From the NCBI RefSeq assembly GCF_900109165.1, contig NZ_FNZF01000001.1, positions 1,022,747-1,086,746 of the forward strand: a stretch of DNA of 64,000 bases, given 5' to 3'. The position numbers were made by a program, and so were the translations under genes. Below, in pieces: positions 23,383-31,389 of this stretch. The first letter of the stretch is position 1. Every line of letters starts with the position of its first letter. Below the pieces are notes generated by a model. The model searched no databases. It was given only the letters and a program-made list of their open reading frames with translations, and was not told the DNA's origin. The stretch is from Bhargavaea ginsengi (GTDB lineage Bacteria > Bacillota > Bacilli > Bacillales_A > Planococcaceae).

Positions 23383-24186
23383 TTACAGCAGTTGCAAGAA
23401 CAGGTCGCGCCAGATATTGATGGCGGTGGCTGCAATGAGAATCGCAAGGAGCCACTTAAGGACCTTCGTGTTCATTTTCTGGCCGGCCTTTGCACCAATC
23501 GGCGCAGCAATCAGGCTGGCCACGATCATGATGACCGCTGGCCAAAGCAGGACCTGTCCGGTAAACACTTTGCCGGCGGTCGAGCCGATCGACGAGATGA
23601 ACGTGATCGCAAGGGATGTCGCGATGGTCATCCGTGTCGGGATGTTCAGCACCGTCAGCATGATCGGCACAAGCAGGAAGGAACCGGCCGCACCGACGAT
23701 ACCGGCGCCGATTCCCACAATAAACGCGAGCACTGCCGCAAGCGGGACCGAAAACGGCACGTCTTCCTCCGGCATGTCCGGCACTTCCTTTTTCGGGATG
23801 AACATCATGACAGCCGCAATGGCTGCCAACATGCCGTAGACGACGTTGACCGTCATTTCACTCAATCCTGAGGATCCGAATCCTCCGATGAAACTGCCGG
23901 CCAGAATGGCCGCGCCCATAACGATGATCAGCTTTTTGTTCAGGTAGCCGCTGCTTCGGTAGGCCCAGACCCCGCCGATGGTCGCGAAGATGACCTGTAC
24001 CGCGCTGATGCCGGCGACTTCATGGGCCGTGAAAGCCGCAAAGCCGAGCATCGGCGGGATATAGAGGAGCATCGGGTATTTGATGATCGATCCGCCGATT
24101 CCGACCATGCCGGAGATGAATGAGCCAGCAAACCCGATCGCGAACAGGGTCAGGATGAACGGAAGCGTCAATTCCGCGCCGCTCAC
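23383..24186 (-). CDS. tauE: TauE/SafE-family sulfite/sulfur anion exporter
   Basis: A 267-residue protein with eight to nine membrane helices and both family repeats (GFAGSFISGMVGIGGSIIKYPML and GIGAGIVGAAGSFLLVPIML). It likely exports sulfite or thiosulfate produced by persulfide oxidation. It is the last gene of the cstB-cstR-rhodanese-tauE operon, with four bases of overlap with the rhodanese gene. Confidence 0.9.
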   Translation of the reverse strand: MSGAELTLPFILTLFAIGFAGSFISGMVGIGGSIIKYPMLLYIPPMLGFAAFTAHEVAGISAVQVIFATIGGVWAYRSSGYLNKKLIIVMGAAILAGSFIGGFGSSGLSEMTVNVVYGMLAAIAAVMMFIPKKEVPDMPEEDVPFSVPLAAVLAFIVGIGAGIVGAAGSFLLVPIMLTVLNIPTRMTIATSLAITFISSIGSTAGKVFTGQVLLWPAVIMIVASLIAAPIGAKAGQKMNTKVLKWLLAILIAATAINIWRDLFLQLL

Positions 24187-24536
24187 CCGTTATAGGCTCC
24201 CATGCCGCCGCGGACATTCACGACGTTCTCAAATCCGTTTTTCTTGAGAACCCGTGCCGCCTGAGCGCTCCGCATGCCGCTCTGGCAGATTACAACGGTC
24301 TCTTTGGACTTATCTAGAGATTCCGTCCTGGACGGCAATGTGTTCAGCGGGATGTTTTTAAATTCCTTGATATGGCGGGCTTTGTATTCCGCAGGGGTAC
24401 GGACATCGACAAACTGCACCGACTTGTTGCCGAGCTTGTCCTTCAGCCCCGCCGCATCAATGGTCCGCACGCCCTTCGCCGGCATCATACGCCAGGCGAA
24501 AAAGGCGACGATGATCAAAATGATCAGCCATTCCAT
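24183..24536 (-). CDS. Membrane-anchored single-domain rhodanese
   Basis: A 117-residue protein with one N-terminal membrane helix (residues 3-17) and a rhodanese domain; active Cys84 is in ICQSGMRS. It overlaps tauE by four bases and follows cstR by 35 bp. It likely moves sulfane sulfur near the membrane before export or oxidation. Confidence 0.9.
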   Translation of the reverse strand: MEWLIILIIVAFFAWRMMPAKGVRTIDAAGLKDKLGNKSVQFVDVRTPAEYKARHIKEFKNIPLNTLPSRTESLDKSKETVVICQSGMRSAQAARVLKKNGFENVVNVRGGMGAYNG

Positions 24537-24571
24537 GGTGACTCGCTTCCTTTCCTGTTACCAGTGCCTGC

Positions 24572-24832
24572 TCAGCTTGATTTGACGAGCAGGTCGATCG
24601 CTTCCTGGACCTTATCGCTTGTTTCCTCACCTGATTCAATGCTTTCTCGCACACAGGCTTCGAGATTGGTGCTGACGACCACGCCGACGGTCCGGTCGAT
24701 GGCACTCTTGATCGCCCGGAGCTGCATGACGACTTCCCGGCAGTCCCGGCCTTCCTCCATCATCTGGAGGACACCCTTGACCTGTCCTTCCACGCGCCTC
24801 ATCCGGTTTTTGACTTTCTGATCGTATTCCAT
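24572..24832 (-). CDS. cstR: CstR, persulfide-sensing CsoR-family repressor
   Basis: An 86-residue all-helical DUF156 repressor. The two sensing cysteines are at Cys31 and Cys60, and the His that copper-binding CsoR has four residues before the second Cys is Asn56 here. This Cys-Asn-Cys pattern marks CstR, which forms interprotein sulfur bridges on exposure to persulfides and releases DNA. Three matching operators lie in this region (23344-23357, 26306-26321, 26329-26344). The gene is second in the operon, after cstB. Confidence 0.93.
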   Translation of the reverse strand: MEYDQKVKNRMRRVEGQVKGVLQMMEEGRDCREVVMQLRAIKSAIDRTVGVVVSTNLEACVRESIESGEETSDKVQEAIDLLVKSS

Positions 24833-24875
24833 CTTCTGTTCTCCTTTCCGGACCGTCCAGCCCGGGCGGTCGGGT

Positions 24876-26279
24876 TTACTTCACTGTATCATAACCTTTT
24901 CCTTCGTACGCGCCGAATCCGCCTGCCATGTGGGAGACTTTATCAAATCCGCGCGCCTTCAGGATACTGGAGGCGATTGCGGAGCGGGCGCCGCTCTGGC
25001 AGTGAACGAGCAGTTCCTTGTCCTGCGGCAGATCCTCGTCCCAAAGATGGCCGAGGAAGTGATGAGTGGCTTCGGACATATGTCCGCCTTCCCATTCGGA
25101 ATCGTTCCGGACATCGAGAACATACGTATTCTTATCTTTCTTCGCTTCCTCAAACTCTTCGACGGTCAGTGTTTCGTACGAATCCGTCTCAGCTGCGGAA
25201 ACCGCGGTTTCCGGACGGACAAATGCAAGAATCCGGTCCAGGTGGATCGATTCGAGCGCTTCACGGATTTCCCTCTCCTTGCCTTCTTCGGCAATGACGA
25301 GAAGATCCTGGTCGTATCCGATCAGCCAACCCGCCCAGTTGGTGAAGGATTTATTGAACGGGATATTGATGGAGCCTTTGACAAGCGCTGTTTCGGCATC
25401 TTTTGCCGGGCGTGTATCGAGCACGAGTGTACCGTCCTGTTCGCGAAGTTGGTTGAATTCCTGTGCGCCTTCAATGACCCGGATCGCTTCACGGTTCAGG
25501 AGCGCAGGGCCTTCCTTGTTCACTTTCTTCATCATGGCGAAGTACTTCGGCGCTTCCGGCTGGCCATCCAGCAGCTGCTTCACAAATTCATCCCGGTCGT
25601 TTTCCTTCATCGCCCAGTTAAACTGCTTTTCGTAGCCGACTGTCGTGAGAGGAACCGCTCCAAGCGACTTTCCGCATGCGGAACCTGCGCCGTGGCCCGG
25701 CCAGACGATCATATGGTCAGGAAGCTGCTTGAACTTCTGGACGGAATCAAACATCTGAACCGCGCCTTTTTCAGCGGTATCCGCGATGCCTGCCGCTTTT
25801 TCGAGCAGGTCCGGACGGCCGATGTCACCGACAAAGACGAAGTCACCCGTGAAGATGCCCATCGCTTCCGTCGCGCCGCCACCGCGGTCGGTCAAAACGT
25901 AAGACACACTTTCCGGAGTGTGGCCCGGTGTGTGCATCACTTCGAAGTCAATGTTTCCGACAGAGAACTTGTCTCCATCTTTCAGAAGAACAACATCAAG
26001 TCCGTCTGTATATTGGTAGCTCCAGTCTTCTCCGCCTTCACCCGGCAGATACAGTTTGGCTCCAAGGTCTTCTGCCAGTTGGCGGGCACCCGAAGTGAAG
26101 TCGGCATGGATATGGGTTTCCGCGGCAGCCGTGATGTTCAGGCCTTCTTTTTTGGCGCGCGCAATGATGGCCTCCGAATGTCTTGGAGGATCGATGACAA
26201 TCGCATCGCCAGTGCGCTGGCAGCCTACAAGATAGGCATATTGAGCAAGACGGTCGTCAAAAAATGATTGGAAAAACAT
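24876..26279 (-). CDS. cstB: CstB-like persulfide dioxygenase-sulfurtransferase
   Basis: A 467-residue fusion. Residues 1-230 are a metallo-beta-lactamase fold persulfide dioxygenase with iron ligands in THIHADFTSG (His56, His58, Asp60), HTPGHTPES and GDFVFVGDIGRPDL. A central pseudo-rhodanese without catalytic Cys (IAEEG at the loop) follows, and the C-terminal rhodanese has Cys427 in CQSGARSA. It converts persulfides to thiosulfate or sulfite in the cytoplasm. I choose ATG 26279 (MFFQSF, matching the usual family start); the ATG at 26291 lies directly on the AAAGGA and is too close. It leads the cstB-cstR-rhodanese-tauE operon and is preceded by two operators. Confidence 0.93.
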   Translation of the reverse strand: MFFQSFFDDRLAQYAYLVGCQRTGDAIVIDPPRHSEAIIARAKKEGLNITAAAETHIHADFTSGARQLAEDLGAKLYLPGEGGEDWSYQYTDGLDVVLLKDGDKFSVGNIDFEVMHTPGHTPESVSYVLTDRGGGATEAMGIFTGDFVFVGDIGRPDLLEKAAGIADTAEKGAVQMFDSVQKFKQLPDHMIVWPGHGAGSACGKSLGAVPLTTVGYEKQFNWAMKENDRDEFVKQLLDGQPEAPKYFAMMKKVNKEGPALLNREAIRVIEGAQEFNQLREQDGTLVLDTRPAKDAETALVKGSINIPFNKSFTNWAGWLIGYDQDLLVIAEEGKEREIREALESIHLDRILAFVRPETAVSAAETDSYETLTVEEFEEAKKDKNTYVLDVRNDSEWEGGHMSEATHHFLGHLWDEDLPQDKELLVHCQSGARSAIASSILKARGFDKVSHMAGGFGAYEGKGYDTVK

Positions 26280-26305
26280 GTTCAGCTTCATTCCTTTCGC
26301 CTTTG

Positions 26306-26355
26306 ATACCCTTTGGGGTATTCACAGTATACCATCAGGGGTATTTAGGTGTCAA
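26306..26355 (-). promoter_or_regulatory. cstB promoter with two CstR operators
   Basis: Minus strand TTGACA (26350-26355), 18-bp spacer, TATACT (26326-26331). Operator 1, ATACC-N5-GGGGTAT type (26329-26344), fills the spacer and overlaps the -10. Operator 2 (26306-26321) covers the likely transcript start. This is a repression layout. Confidence 0.85.
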
Positions 26356-26461
26356 CAGGAGTGTTTGACTGAAGCAATAAGCGCCTACAAGCTGTTCTCC
26401 TTATCATGTTGAAATCTCATCAAACCATCCAACCTTCCAATACCCGTTTCTGGCAAATAGC

Positions 26462-26488
26462 AAAAGCCCCGCCGGATACCCGGCGGGG
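26462..26488 (-). terminator. Terminator of the MBL hydrolase gene
   Basis: CCCCGCCGG/CCGGCGGGG, loop ATAC; minus-strand T tract follows. Confidence 0.88.
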
Positions 26489-26500
26489 TAGACAAGCCCA

Positions 26501-27355
26501 TCATTTCTCGCCGTCCACAAACTTCCCGTGATCCGGCACGGCCTTTTCCTTGAAACGTTCTGCAAGGACGGCCAGCTCTTTCTGCAAATACTCTCCCGTC
26601 ACAGGGACCCCATGACCGGTAATGGCTGCGCCGGGCTGCAACTGAGCGAGAGCCTTGACCGACTGTTCGGCACTCTCCCAGTCCGGGGTCAGATAAACCG
26701 GCGGCCCGCTGACCTCGAGTTCCTGGGTCATCACCTTATACAACGAGTCCTGCTTTACCGTGACAAATGCATCGCCTGCAATAAGCGATCCATCGGACTC
26801 CCGGAAAAGTGACACGTGGCCCTCGGTGTGTCCCGGCGTATGGATCCACCTCCACCCGGTCATATGCGGCACCGTGTCATCGGAAGGCAGTTCACGCGCT
26901 CGTTCGCCGATATCGATCGATTCATTCGGAAACATTTTCGACATCTTCGCTACCATGCCGCCCTCGACGGTCATGTCCGGATCCGGGTAGTCGCGCTTGC
27001 CCGTAATATAAGGGAGCTCAAGAGGATGCGCGAAAACAGGGACATCCCAGTGCTCAAGCAGATCGATCAGGCCACCGATATGATCAAAATGGGCATGGGT
27101 CAGGATAATCGCTTTTGGCGGATTGTTTTCACCGAACCGCTCCGCCGCTGCCTCCAAGATCTTACCGCCCGACTTTGGCATGCCGGCATCTATCAGCACC
27201 CAATCATTCCCGATACCCGGCTTCCCGTAGAAAATGATGTTTACGACCTGGATTGTATAGCTGTACAGGTCCTCACCTACCGGAACACCGTCGCCGCTGT
27301 TCACGGACGTCACCGGCTGAAACCGTTCGGTCGACGAACTTCTTTCCATATCCAT
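26501..27355 (-). CDS. MBL-fold metallo-hydrolase
   Basis: A 284-residue metallo-beta-lactamase fold hydrolase with the metal motif THAHFDHIGG, HTPGHTEGHVS, and GDAF with the bridging Asp, plus a late GHG. All ligands of a two-zinc site are present. Generic hydrolase (YflN-type); substrate unknown. ATG 27355 (MDMERS) has GGAGGG seven bases upstream. It is a single gene close to, but not part of, the persulfide operon. Confidence 0.88.
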   Translation of the reverse strand: MDMERSSSTERFQPVTSVNSGDGVPVGEDLYSYTIQVVNIIFYGKPGIGNDWVLIDAGMPKSGGKILEAAAERFGENNPPKAIILTHAHFDHIGGLIDLLEHWDVPVFAHPLELPYITGKRDYPDPDMTVEGGMVAKMSKMFPNESIDIGERARELPSDDTVPHMTGWRWIHTPGHTEGHVSLFRESDGSLIAGDAFVTVKQDSLYKVMTQELEVSGPPVYLTPDWESAEQSVKALAQLQPGAAITGHGVPVTGEYLQKELAVLAERFKEKAVPDHGKFVDGEK

Positions 27356-27413
27356 CGGTGATCCCTCCTGTTCTGAAATCACCTTAATCATTCCCGTTAT
27401 GAGGTGAATTAAT

Positions 27414-27601
27414 CTAGCGGGAGCGGTATGCGCGGATGGTTAGCTTGGCCGACACATAGAATGAAACCGCTGCCGCCCCGTAAAGTACGCCCATGAATAA
27501 CCCTGCCTCCAGATCGCCTCTATGGCTGACAAACACGGAAATCACAGAGGGACGGCGAGAAAGACATCCCAGATATTCGTGAACTCCCCCTGAATCTCCA
27601 T
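27414..27601 (-). pseudogene. Frameshifted small membrane-protein gene (remnant)
   Basis: On the minus strand an ATG at 27601 opens MEIQGEFTNIWDVFLAVP, which soon meets a stop. Shifting by one base continues SVISVFVSHRGDLEAGLF, then a hydrophobic helix (GVLYGAAAVSFYVSAKL) and a basic end IRAYRSR before TAG. The distance from start to stop is 188 bp, not a multiple of three. The two halves together look like one protein of about 62 residues, broken near 27550. No clear ribosome site. A sequencing error would give the same picture. Confidence 0.45.
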
Positions 27602-27666
27602 TCTATTTCAGTATGGATGGGTGCCGGGGAGGTTAGACATCACAAGCGTCCGGGTTAAAAAGCAAA

Positions 27667-27694
27667 ATAAAAAAGAGCTGCTCCCAGCCCTTTT
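27667..27694 (-). terminator. Terminator of the 82-residue membrane protein gene
   Basis: AAAAGAGCTG/CAGCCCTTTT (one G-U pair) with loop CTCC; T-rich on the minus strand. Confidence 0.8.
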
Positions 27695-27699
27695 AGTTA

Positions 27700-27948
27700 T
27701 TAGCCCAACAGCATATTGAATACATAGCTGCCGAAGCCGATCAGGGAAATCGTCAACCCGAGTGCCAGTTCCTTGCTGGACCACTTTTCCCCATCGTCCG
27801 CTTCCTCCACCCAATTTACAGCGTCCGCCTCTATTCCCAAGTTGTCCATCTGCTCCACACGTTTCATCATTTTCCTGCCCCGTTCCTCCAAAGCAAATGT
27901 GAACATCAGAATCGGTATCAGCAAAATGGACATCCCGATCAATTGCAT
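27700..27948 (-). CDS. Small membrane protein of unknown function, 82 aa
   Basis: I do not recognise the family. An N-terminal membrane helix (LIGMSILLIPILMFTFAL), a charged middle (ERGRKMMKRVEQMD and EEADDGEKWSS) and a second helix (LGLTISLIGFGSYVFNMLL) give a hairpin topology. AGAGGAGAG lies upstream of the ATG. It has its own terminator and a perfect dyad upstream (27988-28022), so it is probably regulated separately. Confidence 0.65.
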   Translation of the reverse strand: MQLIGMSILLIPILMFTFALEERGRKMMKRVEQMDNLGIEADAVNWVEEADDGEKWSSKELALGLTISLIGFGSYVFNMLLG

Positions 27949-27987
27949 TATTCCAACTCTCCTCTATTTGATCATAGATAGTAACAG

Positions 27988-28022
27988 GGAATTAATTGTG
28001 AGTTACTAAAACAATTAATTCC
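27988..28022. promoter_or_regulatory. Perfect 12-bp inverted repeat upstream of the 82-residue membrane protein gene
   Basis: GGAATTAATTGT and ACAATTAATTCC with an 11-nt loop, 40 bp upstream of the gene. The arm sequence recurs exactly once more, at 31420-31431 in front of the HxlR-type regulator gene. Confidence 0.6.
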
Positions 28023-28111
28023 ACCCAGCGATATATTTTATACTATCCATTTTATTTGTCATGCGTTATGCTCACAAAATTATCCAGAAGAAGGTAGAGC
28101 GGATCACAAAT

Positions 28112-28150
28112 AAAAAATGGAACTTCCCAATCAGACGGGAAGTTCCATTT
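28112..28150 (-). terminator. Terminator of bioY
   Basis: Perfect 14-bp stem AAATGGAACTTCCC/GGGAAGTTCCATTT, followed by T-rich sequence on the minus strand. Confidence 0.9.
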
Positions 28151-28196
28151 CCAGCCCCTTATCCGGCAGTTGCTTTTCCGAGTGTGGTGCTTAAAA

Positions 28197-28757
28197 TCAG
28201 ATTCCGGCCGGCAATAACCGCGCCGAAGCGAGCCGGTTGCGGACGAGCACACCGAGAATCGCAGCGAACACGGCCTTGACGCAGTCAAGAATGATGAATG
28301 GCAGCATTCCGCCGGCAAAGGCGCCGGTCCAGGATAGGTTGCCCATGAATTTCAGCCATGCCGTGCCGATCAAGAGGATGACAAGCGCCCCGATGATGTT
28401 GGCCGTTACCACCGCAGACGTACGGAAACCGCCTTTCTCAGAAATCCAGCCGATGATGAATGCCACTGGAATATAACTGAGAATATATCCGCCGGTCGGC
28501 CCCAGCAAAATACCGAGTCCGGACTTCATCCCTGCAAACACCGGGACGCCAATTGCGCCGATCAGTACGTAGAGTGCGGCTGCGAGCGTTCCATATCGCT
28601 TGCCTAGTATTGTCGCTGCAAGTGCCAGTGCCAATGTCTGTGCCGTGAACGGCACCGGCGGGATCGGAATGATGATCTGTGCCCCAACCCCCATGATAGC
28701 CGCAAAGAGAGCGGCCATGATCATCATTTTCAATCGTTCATTCCCCATATGTCCCAT
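28197..28757 (-). CDS. bioY: BioY, biotin ECF transporter substrate-binding subunit
   Basis: A 186-residue membrane protein with six helices, of the BioY family. Signatures are QIIIPIPPVPFTAQT, GLGILLGPTGGYI, and the C-terminal ILDCVKAVFAAILG. It binds biotin in the membrane for uptake, alone or with an ECF energising module not encoded here. The start may be ATG 28757 or 28748. The promoter overlaps a BirA-type operator, so repression by biotin-loaded BirA is expected. Confidence 0.93.
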   Translation of the reverse strand: MGHMGNERLKMMIMAALFAAIMGVGAQIIIPIPPVPFTAQTLALALAATILGKRYGTLAAALYVLIGAIGVPVFAGMKSGLGILLGPTGGYILSYIPVAFIIGWISEKGGFRTSAVVTANIIGALVILLIGTAWLKFMGNLSWTGAFAGGMLPFIILDCVKAVFAAILGVLVRNRLASARLLPAGI

Positions 28758-28763
28758 CCCCCG

Positions 28764-28798
28764 TTTGGTTAACGTATTTTCTCTTTCAGTTGACTAAA
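28764..28798 (-). promoter_or_regulatory. BirA (biotin repressor) operator of bioY
   Basis: Minus strand TTTAGTCAAC-N15-GTTAACCAAA: eight of ten positions of the arms are complementary, with the typical 15-bp spacer. A sigma-A promoter lies just upstream on the minus strand (TTGACT, 18-bp spacer, TATGAT). Confidence 0.75.
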
Positions 28799-28855
28799 CT
28801 TATCATATATAATGAAAAGGCAATCAGTCAACCACTTTCGGACGGAGGGTTAACC

Positions 28856-29182
28856 ATGAACATCCATGGTCGTCTTATACATGGTTCGGTCATTGATAAA
28901 GAAACGCGGTGCCGGCACTATCACGGCACGACCGACCGGATTGCCATCAAGTTTTTCTGCTGTGGAAATTGGTTCCCTTGCCACGCCTGCCATTCGGAAT
29001 CAGGATGTGACAGGCATGAGGTCTGGCCCAAGGACCGGTTTTCCGAGAAAGCGGTTTTGTGTGGTGCCTGCGGCCATGAGCTGACCGTGGCCGAATACCT
29101 GGATGGAGCCTCCGCATGCCCTTCCTGCGCCGCCGCTTTTAATCAGGGCTGTAAGCTCCACCGCCATTTTTATTTTGAGTAA
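28856..29182 (+). CDS. CHY zinc finger protein
   Basis: A 108-residue protein with the CHY zinc-finger pattern: RCRHYHG, FFCCGNWFPCHACHSESGCDRHEVWP, LCGACGHELTVAEYL, CPSCAAAFNQGCKLHRHFYF. The many Cys/His should bind three zinc ions. Function is unknown in bacteria. ATG 28856 has GGAGGG upstream. It is divergent from bioY, with the BirA operator between them. Confidence 0.88.
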   Translation: MNIHGRLIHGSVIDKETRCRHYHGTTDRIAIKFFCCGNWFPCHACHSESGCDRHEVWPKDRFSEKAVLCGACGHELTVAEYLDGASACPSCAAAFNQGCKLHRHFYFE

Positions 29183-29185
29183 TGA

Positions 29186-29225
29186 CAAATGGAAGCCCAC
29201 GGACAAAGCCGCGGGCTTCCATTTG
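29186..29225. terminator. Bidirectional terminator between the CHY and AI-2E genes
   Basis: CAAATGGAAGCCC/GGGCTTCCATTTG, perfect 13-bp arms with an inner CGG/CCG. Confidence 0.9.
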
Positions 29226-29226
29226 T

Positions 29227-30315
29227 CTATTCCTCCGCCACGTCGCTCGTCGCGGCTTTACGGATTTCTTTTCTCTCTTTATAAAAGTTCTTGACGATCG
29301 TTTTGCCGACCGCGTAAAGCGGAACACCGAGGAGCACTCCGACGAACCCGGCGATATTTCCCGCGGCCAGGATAACCGTAATGACCGTGAGCGGGTGGAT
29401 GTCGAGCGTTTTGCCCATGATGTTCGGAGTAATGAAGTTGCTCTCGACCTGCTGGGCGACCAGCATGATGATGCCGACTCCAATTACGAGCTTCGGATCC
29501 TGTATCAATGCGATCAGGAGCGCCGGGATCACCGAAATCCATGGCCCGATAAACGGAATCAGGTTCATGAAGAGGCCGAAGATCGCCAGGATCAGCGCAT
29601 ATTCCAACCCGATGATGAGATAACCGATCAGCAGCATGATGCCGACAAAGATACTGACGAGCATCTGGCCCTGGACATAGTTCGAGATGGTTCTGTTGAC
29701 CTCTTCCAGCGTGCGGATGACAAAGGTTTTCTTATCCCCCTTGAAAAACTGAGAGACGAACGGAATAAACCGTTCATGGTCCTTTAGCATGTAGACGAGG
29801 AAAAACGGGGCAAGGACGAGCATAAAGATCGTCTGGAAAAACCCTGTGATGAAATTGACCATTCCCCCGCCGAGGTTCAGAGCGATTTCGTTTACACGTT
29901 CACGCGCATTGTCGATCGCATTCTCCACGAACTCCGGAAGTTCATCACGCCGATCAAGCCAGTAACTGACGTTATCCTGGACATCCTCGGTGATTTGCGG
30001 AAGATTGTCGGTGAAGGAATTGACCTGCTTTGTGATCATCGGACCGATCATGGCGGACAGTCCCCAGAACACGCCGATGATGAGCACGAAAACACTCAGG
30101 ATGCTCGCCCACCTCGGGAAATTGCGTTTTTCCAGATAACGCTGCACGGGCTCCGTCAGGTAGAACAATACGCCGCCCACGAGCAGCGGCAGGAAAATCG
30201 TCCTCAGGATAATGCCGATCGGCGCGAAGAGGCCTTTGATATCGATGAAAAAATGGATGATGAGCAGGGCAAGCAGAATGCCGACCCCTGCCTGGAACCA
30301 GAGTTTCTTAGTCAT
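29227..30315 (-). CDS. AI-2E family transporter
   Basis: A 362-residue membrane protein with about eight helices, of the AI-2E/PerM superfamily (YueF/YtvI type). Signatures: a central amphipathic region (YWLDRRDELPEFVENAIDNARERV), PFIGPWISVIPALLIAL, and the end VESNFITPNIMGKTLDIHPLTVI. Members are proton- or sodium-driven exporters; some export sodium or signalling molecules. Substrate not determinable. ATG 30315 has AAAGGAG five bases before it; an upstream open frame to 30408 lacks a ribosome site. Confidence 0.88.
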   Translation of the reverse strand: MTKKLWFQAGVGILLALLIIHFFIDIKGLFAPIGIILRTIFLPLLVGGVLFYLTEPVQRYLEKRNFPRWASILSVFVLIIGVFWGLSAMIGPMITKQVNSFTDNLPQITEDVQDNVSYWLDRRDELPEFVENAIDNARERVNEIALNLGGGMVNFITGFFQTIFMLVLAPFFLVYMLKDHERFIPFVSQFFKGDKKTFVIRTLEEVNRTISNYVQGQMLVSIFVGIMLLIGYLIIGLEYALILAIFGLFMNLIPFIGPWISVIPALLIALIQDPKLVIGVGIIMLVAQQVESNFITPNIMGKTLDIHPLTVITVILAAGNIAGFVGVLLGVPLYAVGKTIVKNFYKERKEIRKAATSDVAEE

Positions 30316-30443
30316 GGGAACTCCTTTGCTATAGCTTTCTACCAATCCTTCCTCCAGTATACCCGATTCCATGCACAAATCGCATTTCCCGTCCGCTTCT
30401 TGAGCCAAAATTCCGCCACTTCGAGGAGTAATTTACCGGACAG

Positions 30444-30470
30444 AAAAACCGCCCCGGTGATGGGGCGGTT
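30444..30470 (-). terminator. Terminator of the catE-like gene
   Basis: AACCGCCCC/GGGGCGGTT with loop GGTGAT, then TTTT on the minus strand. Confidence 0.9.
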
Positions 30471-30474
30471 CGAA

Positions 30475-31335
30475 TCAGGCACCTGCCTGCAGGATAATTC
30501 GGTTGCCGGACGGGTCCGCGGTCACGGTATGCCCGCCGTCTTCATTGACTTCAACTCCGATTGACCGAAGCTGTTCTGCAGCTTTTTGAACCGCTTCGCT
30601 GTCCGGGAAAACGAGCGTATAGGCTTTGAGGCCCGCGCTGTCCGTTTCCTGCGCCGGTATGCCCTCGCCGTTCCAGACGTTCAGGCCGAGGTGGTGGTGA
30701 TAGCGTTCCGTTGACATGAAAAGAGCGCCCGGGTAATACGTAGCCACTTCAAAGCCGAGTCCTTCACGGTAGAAGCGTTCTGTCTCGGCAAGGTTCGAAA
30801 CATGAAGGTGCACGTGGCCCATGACCGTTTCTTTCGGCAGACCGCTCCAGGTACGTCCGGCTTCCTGCGCGGAACGGACGACACCGTCGCCGTCCAGTGC
30901 CACTGTAGCCATTTCAACCTGGCCGTCGTTCCAGTTCCATTCATCCGCCGGGCGGTCGCGGTATACTTCGATGCCGTTGCCTTCCGGGTCATTCAGGTAA
31001 AGTGCCTCACTCACATAGTGATCACTTGCTCCGATGCGCACACCTTTTTGGATAAAATGCAGAATTGCTGCGCCCAAGTCCTCACGGGACGGAAGCAGGA
31101 TTGCGAAGTGATAAAGCCCCGCGCGGTTCGGCCGCTTCGCATGGAGTCCCTCGCGGTTTTCCAGCACGAGCAGCGGCGTCTTGCCGTCGGCAGTCAGTTC
31201 GATCCGGCCATCCGTCTCGCTCAGCACACGGAAACCGAGAATGTCTGTATAAAAGGCTTTCATGGCTTGGAGATCAAGCACATTCAGATAAACTGCACCG
31301 GTATAGATGGCCGGCGCCTGGTGGAAAGATGTCAT
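30475..31335 (-). CDS. catE: CatE-like VOC-family dioxygenase (catechol 2,3-dioxygenase type)
   Basis: A 286-residue protein of two vicinal-oxygen-chelate domains. The first starts AVYLNVLDLQAMKAFYTDILGF; the second has MGHVHLHVSNLAETERFYREGLGF with His ligands, YHHHLGLNVW and late DPSGNRIIL. The metal site (His, His, Glu) fits an extradiol dioxygenase that opens catechol or hydroquinone rings. Divergent to an HxlR-family gene carrying the conserved redox Cys7, as with CatE/CatR in Bacillus subtilis. Presumed role: quinone and catechol detoxification in the cytoplasm. Confidence 0.88.
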   Translation of the reverse strand: MTSFHQAPAIYTGAVYLNVLDLQAMKAFYTDILGFRVLSETDGRIELTADGKTPLLVLENREGLHAKRPNRAGLYHFAILLPSREDLGAAILHFIQKGVRIGASDHYVSEALYLNDPEGNGIEVYRDRPADEWNWNDGQVEMATVALDGDGVVRSAQEAGRTWSGLPKETVMGHVHLHVSNLAETERFYREGLGFEVATYYPGALFMSTERYHHHLGLNVWNGEGIPAQETDSAGLKAYTLVFPDSEAVQKAAEQLRSIGVEVNEDGGHTVTADPSGNRIILQAGA

Positions 31336-31355
31336 TATGGTAAGTTCCCCTCTCA

Positions 31356-31370
31356 GTTACGATTTGTAAC
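31356..31370. promoter_or_regulatory. Operator 1 of the catE/HxlR divergent pair
   Basis: GTTAC-GATTT-GTAAC, perfect inverted repeat 21 bp upstream of catE; resembles YodB/CatR-type TTAC-N-GTAA boxes. Confidence 0.6.
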
Positions 31371-31389
31371 CAACATAACGGATATTTTA

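Noticed and set aside
24930..26267. 445-codon plus-strand open frame opposite cstB
   Set aside because: Same shadow effect; the minus strand encodes a complete CstB with all metal ligands.
27988..28022. Terminator
   Set aside because: The dyad has no T run on either strand and lies upstream, not downstream, of the adjacent minus-strand gene.
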